Positions 43,179 through 53,140 of a stretch of 64,000 nt of DNA are shown here, piece after piece. Source of the DNA: Sorangium cellulosum (lineage in GTDB: Bacteria; Myxococcota_A; Polyangia; Polyangiales; Polyangiaceae); the NCBI RefSeq assembly GCF_002950945.1, contig NZ_CP012673.1:10244501-10308500 (forward strand), read 5' to 3'. Within the stretch, counting starts at the first letter, position 1; the number at the start of each line of letters is the position of its first letter. A program made the translations under genes and the position numbers. The notes under the pieces are model-generated. The model was given only the letters and a program-made list of their open reading frames with translations, had not been told where the DNA came from and searched no databases.

Positions 43179-44399
43179 ATGGACTCACTGATCACGGCCG
43201 CAGCGCGCGCGCTCGCGGCGGGTGATCCCCTCGGCGCGCTGAACCGGGTCGCCTTGCGCGACGACGCACCTGCGCTCGCGCTGCGCGGCATCGCGATGGC
43301 GCAGCTCGGCGAGCTCGTGCGCGCGAAAGCTCTCCTGCGAAGGGCGGCGCGCGCCTTCGGCGCGAAGGAGGCCGTGGCCCGTGCGCGATGTGTGGTCGCC
43401 GAGGCCGAGATCGCGCTTGCGTCACGCGACCTGGACTGGCCTGCGAAGATGCTCGACGCGGCGCGGATGACGCTCGAAGAGCGTGGCGACCGGGTGAACG
43501 CCGCGCATGCGCGGTACCTCGAGGTCCGGCGCCTCCTGCTGCTAGGACGCCTCGACGAGGCCGAGGATACACTCGCCGCTCTCGACCCGGCGCCCTTGCC
43601 GCCCGCGCTCAAGGCCGCCCACGAGCTGGTCGTCGCCGGCATCGCGATGCGGCGGCTCCGGACGAAGCCGGCGCGCGCTGCGCTTGCCCGGGCCGCGCGC
43701 GCCGCGCGCCAGGCAGATATTCCCGCACTGACGGCCGAGGTCGAAGGCGCAGCCCTCACCCTGACCACACCGGCAGCACGCCTGATCGCGCGCGGTGAGG
43801 TACGTCCCCTGCTGCTCGAGGAGGTGGAGGCATTGCTGGCGTCGGAGGCGCTGGTCGTGGATGCCTGTCGCCATGTCGTGCGCGACGCGCCCAGGGTGGT
43901 TTCCCTCGCAAGACGCCCGGTCCTGTTCGCGCTCGCGCGCACCCTGGCCGAGGCATGGCCCGGAGATGTGCCGAGGGACACGCTGATTGCACGGGCGTTC
44001 GGGGCGAAGCGCGCCGACGACTCGCATCGTGCACGGCTGCGGGTCGAGATCGGGCGGCTTCGCGCGACGTTGCGGACCCTGGCCAGCGTGAGCGCGACGA
44101 GGCGGGGCTTTGCGCTGGCGCCGCGCCGCGCCCGCGAGGTCGTCGTGCTGGCGCGGCCCGTCGAGGAGCAGCATGCAGCCGTGCTCGCCTTCCTTGCCGA
44201 CGGCGAGTCCTGGTCGAGCTCGGCCCTCGCGCTTGCCCTCGGCACCAGCCAGCGCACGGTGCAGCGGGCCCTCGACTCCCTTGCGGCGGCCGGCAAGGTA
44301 CAATCCTTCGGTCATGGGCGGGCACGGCGCTGGATGACCCCGCCGGTGCCGGGATTCACGACAATCTTGTCACTCCCCTCCCCGCTGCCGAATGGCTAG
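43179..44399 (+). CDS. Winged-helix transcriptional regulator with TPR-like N-terminal part
   Basis: 406 aa. The first 200 residues are Ala/Arg/Leu-rich helices with TPR-like periodicity (ALALRGIAMAQLGELVRAKA). The middle part (about 260-320) resembles the wHTH of SARP/OmpR-like activators (RVEIGRLRATLRTL). The C terminus has a classical helix-turn-helix (LALGTSQRTVQRALDSLAA) followed by a basic wing. It lies directly before the beta-propeller gene (9 bp) and after a DUF899 remnant, and probably regulates that small group. There is no sign that it belongs to the NRPS cluster. Confidence 0.72.
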   Translation: MDSLITAAARALAAGDPLGALNRVALRDDAPALALRGIAMAQLGELVRAKALLRRAARAFGAKEAVARARCVVAEAEIALASRDLDWPAKMLDAARMTLEERGDRVNAAHARYLEVRRLLLLGRLDEAEDTLAALDPAPLPPALKAAHELVVAGIAMRRLRTKPARAALARAARAARQADIPALTAEVEGAALTLTTPAARLIARGEVRPLLLEEVEALLASEALVVDACRHVVRDAPRVVSLARRPVLFALARTLAEAWPGDVPRDTLIARAFGAKRADDSHRARLRVEIGRLRATLRTLASVSATRRGFALAPRRAREVVVLARPVEEQHAAVLAFLADGESWSSSALALALGTSQRTVQRALDSLAAAGKVQSFGHGRARRWMTPPVPGFTTILSLPSPLPNG

Positions 44400-44408
44400 G
44401 GTGGACAC

Positions 44409-45095
44409 ATGACGCGATCAGCAGCCAAGATCCTCCGCGAATACGGCCCTTTTCCGGGTTCCGACCACGTGCATGGCGTCACGTTCGACGGCCAGCGTGT
44501 CTGGTTTGCGTCCGGCGACAGGCTGAACGCCTTCGATCCCGAGAGCGGAAAGGCCGTGCGTTCGATCGACGTCGCTGCGCATGCCGGAACGGCCTTCGAC
44601 GGCCGGCACCTGTTTCAGATCGCCGAGGATCACATCCAGAAGATCGACCCGGAGACCGGCCGTGTGCTCGCGACGATCCCGGCGCCTGGCGGCGGCGGCG
44701 ACTCGGGGCTCGCCTGGGCCGAAGGCACGCTCTGGGTGGGTCAGTATCGCGGCCGCAAGATCCATCAGATCGACTCCCAGACAGGCGCGATTCTTCGCAC
44801 CATCGAGCTCAACCGCGTCGTCACCGGGGTCACCTGGATCGACGGCGAGCTCTGGCACGGCATGTGGGAAGGGGAGGAGAGCGAGCTGCGGCAGGTCGAT
44901 CCCCGAACCGGAGAGGTGCTGGAGCGGATCGAGATGCCGCCCGGCATGGGCGTCTCGGGCCTCGAATCCGATGGCGGTGACCAGTTCCTCTGCGGCGGCG
45001 GCAAGAGCGGCAAGATCAGAGCCGTCCGCCGGCCCAAGCGCGCTCCCGCGACAGGCCGCAGCGCCAGGACATCCGGGAAGTCCACCGGCAAGTAG
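44409..45095 (+). CDS. Beta-propeller protein, glutamine-cyclotransferase/SMP-30-like
   Basis: 228 aa with short repeats of the type FDPESGKAVRSIDV, IDPETGRVLATIPA, IDSQTGAILRTIEL and VDPRTGEVLERIEM, about 45 residues apart, as in YVTN or glutaminyl-cyclase-like propellers. There is no signal peptide. A basic tail (KRAPATGRSARTSGK) ends the protein. Enzyme activity cannot be judged from sequence alone. It is probably co-transcribed with the regulator in front. Confidence 0.75.
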   Translation: MTRSAAKILREYGPFPGSDHVHGVTFDGQRVWFASGDRLNAFDPESGKAVRSIDVAAHAGTAFDGRHLFQIAEDHIQKIDPETGRVLATIPAPGGGGDSGLAWAEGTLWVGQYRGRKIHQIDSQTGAILRTIELNRVVTGVTWIDGELWHGMWEGEESELRQVDPRTGEVLERIEMPPGMGVSGLESDGGDQFLCGGGKSGKIRAVRRPKRAPATGRSARTSGKSTGK

Positions 45096-45289
45096 CCGAA
45101 ACGGCCCGCGCGGGGACGCCACGTCGCACCAACCGTCCGCGGCGAAGAGTCTTTGCCCGGGACGGCCCCATTCGACATTCCTCGACAATCCTTGTCGCTC
45201 TCCAGGATCCTCGACCGCCGGAGGATCCGATTGGCACCTTGCCTCATCCGCCGGCTCGCCTAGGATCCCTTGCGGGGGCTCCCGACGAG

Positions 45290-46804
45290 ATGCAGCCGAC
45301 GTCAAGCAGGGGTGCGGGCCAGCGCCACGTGGTCGTGATCGGTGGAGGGCTCGCTGGGACCGCGGCCGCCGTGCTCCTCGCCGAGCGGGGCGTCGAGGTG
45401 ACGCTGGTCGAGCGCGAGGTGTACCTCGGGGGCCGCGCCGGGGCGTGGACCGAGCACCTGCGGGACGGGACAGCCTTCGAGATGGAGCGGGGCTTTCACG
45501 CCTTCTTCCGGCACTACGCCAACGTGCGGGCGCTGCTCAGGCGCATCGATCCCGAGCTCTCGCTCCTCGCTCCGCTGAACGACTATCCGCTGCTCGGACC
45601 GGGCGGCGCGGTGGAGTCGTTCTCCGGTCTCCCCACGTGCACACCGCTCAACGTCGCGGCGCTGCTCCTCCGCTCTCCCAGCGTGCGCCTTTCGGACCTC
45701 GCCCGGGTCGACGTGCGGAACGCGCTCACGATGTTCACCTTCGATCCGGAGCAAACGTACCTCGACCTCGACGCGATGACCGCGAAGGAGTACCTCGACG
45801 CGCTGCGCCTCGCCCCGGAGGCGCGCCAGATGCTGTTCGATGTGTTCGCGCACTCGTTCTTCAATCCGGACGGCGACTACTCGGCGGCCGAGCTCCTCGC
45901 GATGTTCCATTTCTACTTCCTGGCCAACCGGGAGGGGCTCGTCTTCGACGTCGTGAAGGAACCCTTCAGCACCGCGGTGTGGCGGCCGATGGAGCGTTAT
46001 CTCCGCAGCCGGGGTGTCGCGATCGCCTCGGGGCGGGAGGCCAGGGCCGTCGAGCGGGAGGGGGGGCGCTTCGTGGTGCGGCTCGGCGCGGGCGAGCGGG
46101 TCGCGTGTGATGCGGTCGTCCTCGCGGTCACCGTCCCGGCCGTGCGGCAGATCGTCGCGGCCTCGCCCGCGCTCGCCGCGCTCGAGGGCGCCGTGGGCAG
46201 CCTGGAGGTCACCCGGCCGTTCGCCGTGTGGCGGCTCTTCCTCGATCGCCCGTGTGCGCCCGAGCGGGCGCCGTTCGCGGGCACGACGGGGTTCGGCCTG
46301 CTCGACAACATCTCGCTGTACGAGCGCTTCGAGGGGGAGAGCCGGCGCATCGCCCAGGCGACGGGCGGGTCCGTGGTCGAGCTCCACGGCTACGCGCTGC
46401 CTGAAAACATGGACGAGGACACGATCCGCGCCGACCTGCTGTCGAACCTCCACCTGGCGTACCCCGAGACGGCCGCGGCGCGTGTCCTCGACGAGCGCTT
46501 CCTCCTCCGGCGCGATTGCCCGGCCTTTCGCCCGGGCTCCCACGGGCGCCGCCCCGGCGTCCACACGCCCGTGCCGTCCGTGGTCCTCGCCGGCGATTAC
46601 GTGAAGCTCCCTTTCCCGAGCGGCTTGATGGAGCGCGCGACGGCGAGCGGCTTTCTCGCGGCCAACGCCCTGCTCGAGCGCTTCGGGCTGCCGGCCGGCG
46701 AGGTCGCGCACGGGCCGACGCGGGGGCTCCTGCCCGCGCGGCTCGCGCGGCTGCTGCGTCCTTCGCGGAGGACACCCGCGCGGCCTGGCGCTTCCGCGGC
46801 GTGA
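45290..46804 (+). CDS. crtU: CrtU-like carotenoid ring desaturase/methyltransferase (FAD)
   Basis: 504 aa from the ATG at 45290; a TTG 17 codons earlier is in frame but adds only a non-conserved leader. The FAD-binding motif is VVIGGGLAGTAAAVLLAERG. MERGFHAFFRHYANVRALLRR, DYPLLGPGGAVESFSGLP and AAELLAMFHFYFL are close to isorenieratene synthase CrtU. That enzyme desaturates a beta-ionone ring and moves a methyl group to make an aromatic phi-ring. CrtU is usually about 510 aa, so the length fits. No other carotenoid gene lies beside it. A related phytoene-desaturase-type oxidoreductase cannot be fully excluded. Confidence 0.72.
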   Translation: MQPTSSRGAGQRHVVVIGGGLAGTAAAVLLAERGVEVTLVEREVYLGGRAGAWTEHLRDGTAFEMERGFHAFFRHYANVRALLRRIDPELSLLAPLNDYPLLGPGGAVESFSGLPTCTPLNVAALLLRSPSVRLSDLARVDVRNALTMFTFDPEQTYLDLDAMTAKEYLDALRLAPEARQMLFDVFAHSFFNPDGDYSAAELLAMFHFYFLANREGLVFDVVKEPFSTAVWRPMERYLRSRGVAIASGREARAVEREGGRFVVRLGAGERVACDAVVLAVTVPAVRQIVAASPALAALEGAVGSLEVTRPFAVWRLFLDRPCAPERAPFAGTTGFGLLDNISLYERFEGESRRIAQATGGSVVELHGYALPENMDEDTIRADLLSNLHLAYPETAAARVLDERFLLRRDCPAFRPGSHGRRPGVHTPVPSVVLAGDYVKLPFPSGLMERATASGFLAANALLERFGLPAGEVAHGPTRGLLPARLARLLRPSRRTPARPGASAA

Positions 46805-46943
46805 GGCCCCCTCGTTCGTGAGGCACGAGGCCTCAGGGCAAGCCCCAAAGCACAAGACCGTGACGATCGTTCACGGCGTCGTGCCGCGCGGCTCGTCCTC
46901 AGTTTTTTTCTCTCTGCGCACCCGGCAGATGCATCCTGCGTCG

Positions 46944-47555
46944 ATGAGGCGCCCCCACCTCCTCGATGTGCTCGCCGCCGCGGCCATCCTCGTCGCGCCG
47001 GCATCCTGCAGGAGCAGAGAGAGGGTGTGTGTTCCTGGGTCCACGCAGACATGCGTTTGCCCTGACACCAGCCGAGGCGCGCAGTCCTGTGCAGCCGACG
47101 GCGCCCGCTGGGAGCCATGCGCGTGTGTACCCCCTGCGAACACCGCGCCGCCACTCGATCCAGACGGGGACACAGCCGCTCTCCGTCCGAACAAGATCGC
47201 GGAGTGCAACACGCTCATTCAGGTCATCAACGAGGGCGTGCGCAGCCTCGACAGGGGCCAGGAGGCCGGCGCCAGCCGGGGCGGGTCCAGCGAGCTGAGG
47301 GGGATGGCCGACTCGATCGACGAGGCAGCGAGCCGCGCGGCGCAGCTCGAGCTGACACGACCGGAGCTTCAGAGATTCGCGGGGGAGTATCAGGCCCTGG
47401 CGAAGGAGATCGCCAGGGCGGCGCGCGATCTCGCGACGGCGGCGGACACGAACGACGCGGAGAAGCTCGGCGCCGCCCAGGTCGCGATCGAGAGGGCGAT
47501 GAAGCGGGAGCCCGCCCTCGCAGGCCGGATCAAGAGGTTCTGCCAGGCGCCCTGA
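46944..47555 (+). CDS. Putative lipoprotein with Cys-rich head and helical tail
   Basis: 203 aa from the ATG at 46944, chosen because a lipoprotein signal follows (LAAAAILVAPASC). Earlier in-frame starts give an unlikely leader. The mature N terminus has VCVPGSTQTCVCP and DGARWEPCAC, a small disulfide module often seen in myxobacterial lipoproteins. The second half is helical (AAQLELTRPELQRFAGEY). The function is unknown; it is probably surface-located. Confidence 0.72.
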   Translation: MRRPHLLDVLAAAAILVAPASCRSRERVCVPGSTQTCVCPDTSRGAQSCAADGARWEPCACVPPANTAPPLDPDGDTAALRPNKIAECNTLIQVINEGVRSLDRGQEAGASRGGSSELRGMADSIDEAASRAAQLELTRPELQRFAGEYQALAKEIARAARDLATAADTNDAEKLGAAQVAIERAMKREPALAGRIKRFCQAP

Positions 47556-47632
47556 AGCGCGGCGGCCACCGCCGCCCCCGCGGTGCCGGCCGCCCTGCGC
47601 GCGCCACCTGTCGAACCCTCGCCCGAGGGCGC

Positions 47633-48112
47633 CTACCGGGCGGCCTCCTCGAGCCGCGCGATGTCGAGCTTCTTCATCTGCAGCATCGCCTGCATGACCC
47701 GCGCCGCCTTGGCCGGCTCCGGGTGCTGGAGGAGCCGCGGCAGCGCCGACGGGACGATCTGCCAGGACAGGCCGAACCTGTCCTTGAGCCACCCGCACTG
47801 GCTCTCGGAGCCGCCGCCTTCCGTGAGCTTGCTCCAGAGCGCGTCGACCTCCTCCTGCGTCTCGCAGGTGACGGCGAGCGAGATGGCCTCGTTGAACTTG
47901 AAATGCGGGCCGCCGTTCATGGCGACGAAACGCTGGCCCTCGAGCTCGAACTCGACCGTCAGGAGCGAGCCTCTGGGTCCCGGGCCCGCATCTCCGCAGC
48001 GGACCTCGTCGAGGATCCGCGCGTTCTGGAAGATGGATGTGTAGAGCCGCACCGCCTCCTCGGCGTTGTTGTCGAACCAGAGGAACGTCTTGATCTTCTG
48101 CGTCGTGGCCAT
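47633..48112 (-). CDS. VOC-family (PhnB-like) protein
   Basis: 159 aa from the ATG at 48112, with AGGAGA upstream. It starts TQKIKTFLWFDNNAEEAVRLY and contains FAMNGGP-type, CETQEEVDALW and CGWLKDRFGLSWQI, typical of PhnB-like 3-demethylubiquinone-methyltransferase-fold VOC proteins. The family has no single known activity. It is a single gene with no clear partners. Confidence 0.88.
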   Translation of the reverse strand: MATTQKIKTFLWFDNNAEEAVRLYTSIFQNARILDEVRCGDAGPGPRGSLLTVEFELEGQRFVAMNGGPHFKFNEAISLAVTCETQEEVDALWSKLTEGGGSESQCGWLKDRFGLSWQIVPSALPRLLQHPEPAKAARVMQAMLQMKKLDIARLEEAAR

Positions 48113-48327
48113 GGTCGGGTCTCCTGGCCGGGGTCGACCCCGGCGGCGGATGGGGGTGGCGCGGTCACCGCGACCTCGCCTCGCCTGGATGTCGGAGCAC
48201 GACGCGCCGGCTCGACATGGGCAGCGAACTTTTTTTGAGACCCGGGCCGCCGGAGCCGGCCCCACCCGAGCGCGGCCGCGCATCGAGCCGATCGGCGCTG
48301 CCGAGCTCGCTCCCTCGGCTCGCCGCG

Positions 48328-49026
48328 TCAGCCCCCCCCGCCCCCCACCTCGCGCCAGCGGATCTCCACCCGCTTCGCGCCGAGCCGGGTCGCGAGCGCC
48401 GTGATCTGCCGCTCGGCCTGCGCCCTCGCGCGCGCCATCACGTTCCCCTCGAGCGCCGCCTTCTCGATCGCGGCGGTCGCCTCCTGCCGGGCCCGCGCCT
48501 CGAGCTGCTCGTTGCGCCGCGCGAGCAGGCTCGTCGTCCGCGTGTAGACGTACGTCTCCTGCTCGTCGAGCCGGGTCGAGAAGACCTCCGGCGCCGGCAG
48601 CGTCAGCCGCGCGACGCCGGTCTCCGGATCCATCTCGATGTCGTCCTCGGCGAGCCGCGAGAGATCGACGCCGATGGTCACGTGCCCGACCGCGACGAGC
48701 AGCAGGGCGTCGGTGGCCTGCACCAGGCCGAACAGGCGGTTCTGCCGGTCGGCCAGATCCACCACCTTCTCGACGTGCACCTCCGTGGTCTCGAGCCGCG
48801 CGAGATCCCGGATGCCGATCAGGACCGCCGGCGACGGCCGCACGACCACGGCGCTCGCCGGCTCGGGACCGCGGAGGCGCGGCGCCACCACGAGCGCGCC
48901 GACGCCCACCGCCGCGAGCAGCGCCAGCACGAGGAGCGCGATCCGCAAGGCGCGGCCAGCCTGCCCGCGGGGGCGCGGCGCGTGAACAGCCACCGAAGCG
49001 TAGGGGTCCTGGAGCGGGCCTTCCAT
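48328..49026 (-). CDS. DUF4230 membrane-anchored protein
   Basis: 232 aa. One N-terminal membrane helix (ALLVLALLAAVGVGALVV, about 30-50) is followed by the DUF4230 domain: LLLVAVGHVTIGVDLSRL, LTLPAPEVFSTRLDEQ and a long helix (ARARQEATAAIEKAALEGNVMARARAQAE). It ends in five glycines. The ATG at 49026 begins the protein just before the helix. Its function is not known. It is likely in the envelope, with the domain facing the periplasm. Confidence 0.85.
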   Translation of the reverse strand: MEGPLQDPYASVAVHAPRPRGQAGRALRIALLVLALLAAVGVGALVVAPRLRGPEPASAVVVRPSPAVLIGIRDLARLETTEVHVEKVVDLADRQNRLFGLVQATDALLLVAVGHVTIGVDLSRLAEDDIEMDPETGVARLTLPAPEVFSTRLDEQETYVYTRTTSLLARRNEQLEARARQEATAAIEKAALEGNVMARARAQAERQITALATRLGAKRVEIRWREVGGGGG

Positions 49027-49216
49027 CAGACGGCTACCTCGGAGGACCTCCGGCGCGCTGGCGCCCGCGGCCGCCCGGCCCGGGAAGAGACCAGGCCGAG
49101 CCGCACGTCCTCGCGAGAGAGTTCTGAGAACAGGAAGGCCGGAAGGCGAGAAGAATCGACCCTGCCCCCGCACCCCCGCGCAAACACCAGGGAAATGACG
49201 CTGCTCGGGGGCGGTC

Positions 49217-50563
49217 TCAGCCCGTCGGCGCCCTCGACCGCATCACGAGCGCAGGCTCGGCCACGTCCTGGGACGAGAGCGCCTGCTCGAGCGCCCACTC
49301 GGCGACCTCGCCCTGGGCCGCCTGCTCCAGCGCCAGCCGGACGTCGCGGTTCACGCAGCTCTCGACCGCGATCCGCACCCGCGCCGCCGTATCGCCGTCG
49401 CTCGCGGACGAGAGCGCGAGCGCGGCGCCGATGCGGTGCTCGGCCGGCGCGGCCCCGTCCTCGAGCACCGCGAACGCCTGCTCCCGCGTGAGCTTCGCCG
49501 TGCGGTAGTCGACCCCGGCCTCGCTCACGAGGCGGCGCAGCGCCGCCCGCCACGCCGGCGCAGGGCGGCCGCGGCGCTCGAGCAGCACGCCGGCGCCGCC
49601 CGCCTCGGGGACGCCGCGGCCGATCCGCTCGCGGAGCAGCGCGAGCAGGTGCTCGCGGCGCCGCTCGGCGAGCGCCATGCTCAGCCCCGTCTCCTGCGGG
49701 TCGCGCAGGATCTGCGGCGGCACGATGAGCAGCGCGACCTCCTCGCCGCCCTTCAGCGCGAGCTGCACCCCGAGGCCCGTGTCGTCGACCCGCTCGATGC
49801 CGTGGAACGGGATGAAACGCTCGCCCACGTCGCCCTGGATCGAGAGCCCGTCGGTGCCGACCGCGAGCACGCGCGGGCCGGCGCAGCCCCTCCGGCGCAC
49901 CGACGCGACCCCCCACGCCGCCGCCCCGGCCAGGACGCCGATCGCGAGCGCCAGGGCGGCGTCGACGATCAGCGAGCAGACCAGGGCCGCCGCCGCCGCG
50001 ATCGCGAGCAGCCAGCGGCCCTGGAGCGGCGGGGGCGCGTCCTCGTAGAGCCGGGCGCACCAGGCGCCGCCCGCGCGCGACGTGGCGATGTCCGCGAGCA
50101 GCCGCTCCGCGTCGCCGGGGTCCTGGAGGCGCACGAAGATCACGTCGCCGTCGTGCGTCTTCAGCGCGACCTCGCCGCCGGAGCTCGACAGGCGGGCGCC
50201 CGTGAACGACGCGAGCGGGAACGCGGTCCGGCCGTGCGGGTACTGGATCCAGAGCGCGCCGCCGACACGCACGACCGCGGACCGGGGAAAACTCACGGCC
50301 GCCCAGAGCCAGGCGAGCGGCGCGTACAGCGCGCCGACCGTGCAGACCGGCAGGAGCACGGACCCGACCATCACGAACGGCAGCATCATGACGATGCCGA
50401 ACGGGCCGAGGAGCGTCGCGAAGAGCAGGGTCGCCGCGCTCAGGATGCACATCCAGGCGAACGACGACACCAGGACCCAGCTGACGGTGCGGGCGTGCGC
50501 GTAGCGGTGGACCCGGACCACGCAGCGATCGAACACGCCGTTGCTCCCAGCGGTTCCTGCCAC
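49217..50563 (-). CDS. Membrane protein of unknown function
   Basis: 448 aa with two hydrophobic hairpins (about 29-95 and 185-215). Two soluble parts have PH-like features, with repeated strands such as ALWIQYPHGRTAFPLASF and LSIQGDVGERFIPFHGIERV. The C-terminal 100 residues are helical (HEAT-like, ARVRIAVESCVNRDVRLALEQ). I do not recognise the family. A shorter protein at 53141-54133 has a similar arrangement of hydrophobic hairpin, strands and helical tail, and may be a distant relative. Confidence 0.75.
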   Translation of the reverse strand: MAGTAGSNGVFDRCVVRVHRYAHARTVSWVLVSSFAWMCILSAATLLFATLLGPFGIVMMLPFVMVGSVLLPVCTVGALYAPLAWLWAAVSFPRSAVVRVGGALWIQYPHGRTAFPLASFTGARLSSSGGEVALKTHDGDVIFVRLQDPGDAERLLADIATSRAGGAWCARLYEDAPPPLQGRWLLAIAAAAALVCSLIVDAALALAIGVLAGAAAWGVASVRRRGCAGPRVLAVGTDGLSIQGDVGERFIPFHGIERVDDTGLGVQLALKGGEEVALLIVPPQILRDPQETGLSMALAERRREHLLALLRERIGRGVPEAGGAGVLLERRGRPAPAWRAALRRLVSEAGVDYRTAKLTREQAFAVLEDGAAPAEHRIGAALALSSASDGDTAARVRIAVESCVNRDVRLALEQAAQGEVAEWALEQALSSQDVAEPALVMRSRAPTG

Positions 50564-50653
50564 CCGTTTACGTTGAAAGCGCCGGCCTCCAGTTTCAAGC
50601 GCACACCGCGGCGCCGGCGCGGGTACGCCCCGCGCGGGCGGCCGCGGCCGCCC

Positions 50654-53020
50654 TCAGTAGGCGTCCGCCGGGGCGCGCGCGTCCGCGGGGAGCACGAGCG
50701 GTACCTGTGCCACCGCCGCGTCCCCGCCGTCGAGCCACTGGTACCGCGCCAGGTTCGAGAGGACCCGGCCCACATAGGTGCGCGTCTCCTCATACGGGAT
50801 CCGCGCCACCCACACGTCGGTGTCCCGGTCGATGCCGCCCTCGAGCCAGTGCGACACGGCCTTCGGGCCCGCGTTGTACGCCGCCGTCGCGAGCGGCAGG
50901 CTGCCCTCGAACGTGCGGAGCAGCTTGCCGATGTAGTACCCGCCGAGGCGCAGGTTCACCGGGGCGCTCTTGAGCTGCCCGAGATCGAAGCCGAGCGACA
51001 GCTCGCTCGCCGCCTTCAGCGCCGTCGCCGGCATGAGCTGCATCAGCCCGACCGCGCTCGCCGGGCTCACCACGACCGGGTCGAACGCGCTCTCCTGGCG
51101 CATCAGCGCGTGGACGAGGCCCCTCGGCAGGCCGTGCTGCGCCTCCAGCGCGCGCACCTCGCCGAGGTAAGGCGCCGGGTAGACGCACTCCCACGCCCAG
51201 CGGTCCGCCTGCGAGGGCGCGCGCTCCAGCGCCGCGGCGCTGATCGCCTGCGTGCCCACGCGGTAGCGGCGCTTCGCGGGCGAGAGCATGCCGTACATCC
51301 GGCAGAGCGCCTCGCTCTCCTGGCCCGCGTAGGCCGCCGCCGCGTCGCGCTCGTTCTCGGCGAGGTAGCTCTCCGCGTCGCCGTCGAGCCCCATCGAGGA
51401 GAGCAGCGCCGCCGCCGGCGGCAGCTTCACGTCGAGCGGCGGGGCGTCCCGGAGCGACGCCGGCACGAGCAGCGGCGGCGTCGGCGCGCCTGCCGCGGCG
51501 AGGCGCGACCGCGCGAGCAGCGCGCCCCACGAGAGCGGCTGATCCCGCATCACCTGCGTCCAGATCCGCACCGCGCCCTCGCGGTCGCCCCCGCGCAGCG
51601 CCGCGAGCCCCGCGAGCTCGCGCAGCCGCGCCGCCTCGGGCGCGCGCTCGCCGCGCGCGCGCTGCTCCAGCACCTTCCGCGCCCCGGCGGCGCCGCCGGT
51701 CGACAGCATCGCGAGCGCCCGCTCGTAGACCGCGTCGTCGCGCTCCTCGCTGCGCGGGTAGGCGGCGAGGAACCGGCCGTACTGCGCGACGGACTCCGGG
51801 TAGCGCCCGACCTGCATGAGCAGCCGCGCCGCGAGCAGGCTCGAGAGCTCTCCCCAGCGGGTCTTCCGGAACCTGCGCGCGACCGCGAGGTGCCGCTCGA
51901 TCGCCTCGCCCTCGCGCCGGAGCCGCGAGAGGGAGCGCGCCGCGAGGTGCAGCTGCTCCGCCTGGCGCGCCGACGGCGTCGCCGCGCCCTTGAGGAACGC
52001 TTGCACCGCGCCCTCGTAGTCGCGCGCCCGGTAGAGCGCCGTGGCCCGGCGGTGGTGGAGCTCCGACGCGGACACGCCGGGCGCGCGCTTCGCTCCCGAC
52101 GCGACCGCTGCGCCCGGCGCGCCCGAGGTCGACGACAGCTTGTCGAGCTCGGCGATCGCCTCGGCCGCGCTGCCCGTGGCGACCATGGCGTCGACGTTCT
52201 GGAGCCGCTCCTCGTGCGAGAGCTGCGCCGGCATCGCGGCGAGCAGCGTCGCGGCCTCGCGCCCCTCGGGCGACGACGGCGCGTTCTTGACGATCCACCG
52301 GAGGTCCGGGAGCGCGAGCGCCGAGGCCGCAGCGGCCGCCCCGCCCTTCTCCGCCGGCTGCACGGCCGCGCCGAGCTGGATGCGCGCCCGCGCCATCCGC
52401 GCCGCCGCCTCGTCGCGCGACCGCTTCGCGCGCTGCGCCGCGACCACGGCCCGATCCGCGAGCGCGCGCGCCTGCTTCGGATCGCCGCCCTTCATGTACG
52501 CGATCGCCGCGCGCGCCAGATCGCGGGCGCCGCTCGAGGCCTCGAAGTAGGCCGCCGCGACGAGGAAAGGCCCCGCTTCGAACGCCGCCTCCGCGCGGTA
52601 ACGCGCCGCCTCGCGGGCGAGCAGCGGCAGCGCCTGCTCCAGGCCGTGGAGCAGCTCCACCGTCTTCGCGTGATCCCCGAGCTCGAACGCGACCCGCGCC
52701 CGCACGTACTTCATCGACGGCAGCGCCCGCTGCTCCAGCGGCAGCGCGTCGATCCGCTCCGCGGCCTCGGCCCATCGCTCGAGCCGCACCGCCTCGACCC
52801 ACGCGCCGTCCACCACCGGCGCCGGCTCGCCCGGCGCGGCGGCCGCCAGCGCGGGCGCCCCGGCCGACCCCGCGGGGCGCGCGGTGCTCTGCGAGGGCGG
52901 CGGGCCCGCCGCGCGGTGCTCGGCGCACGCGGCGAGCGCGAGGCCGAGGAGGCACGCGACGGCCGGCCGGCGGCGCGCTTCCCGTGAACACGGCTTCGGT
53001 GGCGACGGAGCCCGTACCAT
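50654..53020 (-). CDS. Slt-type soluble lytic transglycosylase, lipoprotein
   Basis: 788 aa. The lipoprotein signal ends LGLALAAC. A long superhelix of TPR-like repeats (about 90-560) is followed by the transglycosylase domain (about 620-770). That domain shows the catalytic Glu in MRQESAFDP, GLMQLMPATA and AAYNAGP. It cleaves peptidoglycan glycan strands to 1,6-anhydro ends in the periplasm. The domain order and length fit Slt70-like proteins. Runs on the minus strand with the two membrane-protein genes after it. Confidence 0.92.
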   Translation of the reverse strand: MVRAPSPPKPCSREARRRPAVACLLGLALAACAEHRAAGPPPSQSTARPAGSAGAPALAAAAPGEPAPVVDGAWVEAVRLERWAEAAERIDALPLEQRALPSMKYVRARVAFELGDHAKTVELLHGLEQALPLLAREAARYRAEAAFEAGPFLVAAAYFEASSGARDLARAAIAYMKGGDPKQARALADRAVVAAQRAKRSRDEAAARMARARIQLGAAVQPAEKGGAAAAASALALPDLRWIVKNAPSSPEGREAATLLAAMPAQLSHEERLQNVDAMVATGSAAEAIAELDKLSSTSGAPGAAVASGAKRAPGVSASELHHRRATALYRARDYEGAVQAFLKGAATPSARQAEQLHLAARSLSRLRREGEAIERHLAVARRFRKTRWGELSSLLAARLLMQVGRYPESVAQYGRFLAAYPRSEERDDAVYERALAMLSTGGAAGARKVLEQRARGERAPEAARLRELAGLAALRGGDREGAVRIWTQVMRDQPLSWGALLARSRLAAAGAPTPPLLVPASLRDAPPLDVKLPPAAALLSSMGLDGDAESYLAENERDAAAAYAGQESEALCRMYGMLSPAKRRYRVGTQAISAAALERAPSQADRWAWECVYPAPYLGEVRALEAQHGLPRGLVHALMRQESAFDPVVVSPASAVGLMQLMPATALKAASELSLGFDLGQLKSAPVNLRLGGYYIGKLLRTFEGSLPLATAAYNAGPKAVSHWLEGGIDRDTDVWVARIPYEETRTYVGRVLSNLARYQWLDGGDAAVAQVPLVLPADARAPADAY

Positions 53021-53140
53021 TGCTGACCCGGCGCGGTGGACGACCCGAAGCAGCGCGCCGCTAGGATCGCGCCCCGCGGCGCGACGGCCCCCGCGCGCAG
53101 GCCCCTCGCACCGCAGCGCTCGCGCTGCCGACCCTTCTAG

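Noticed and set aside
45239..45289. Earlier TTG start of the CrtU-like gene
   Set aside because: It adds 17 residues without conservation, and the flavin motif follows well after the ATG at 45290.
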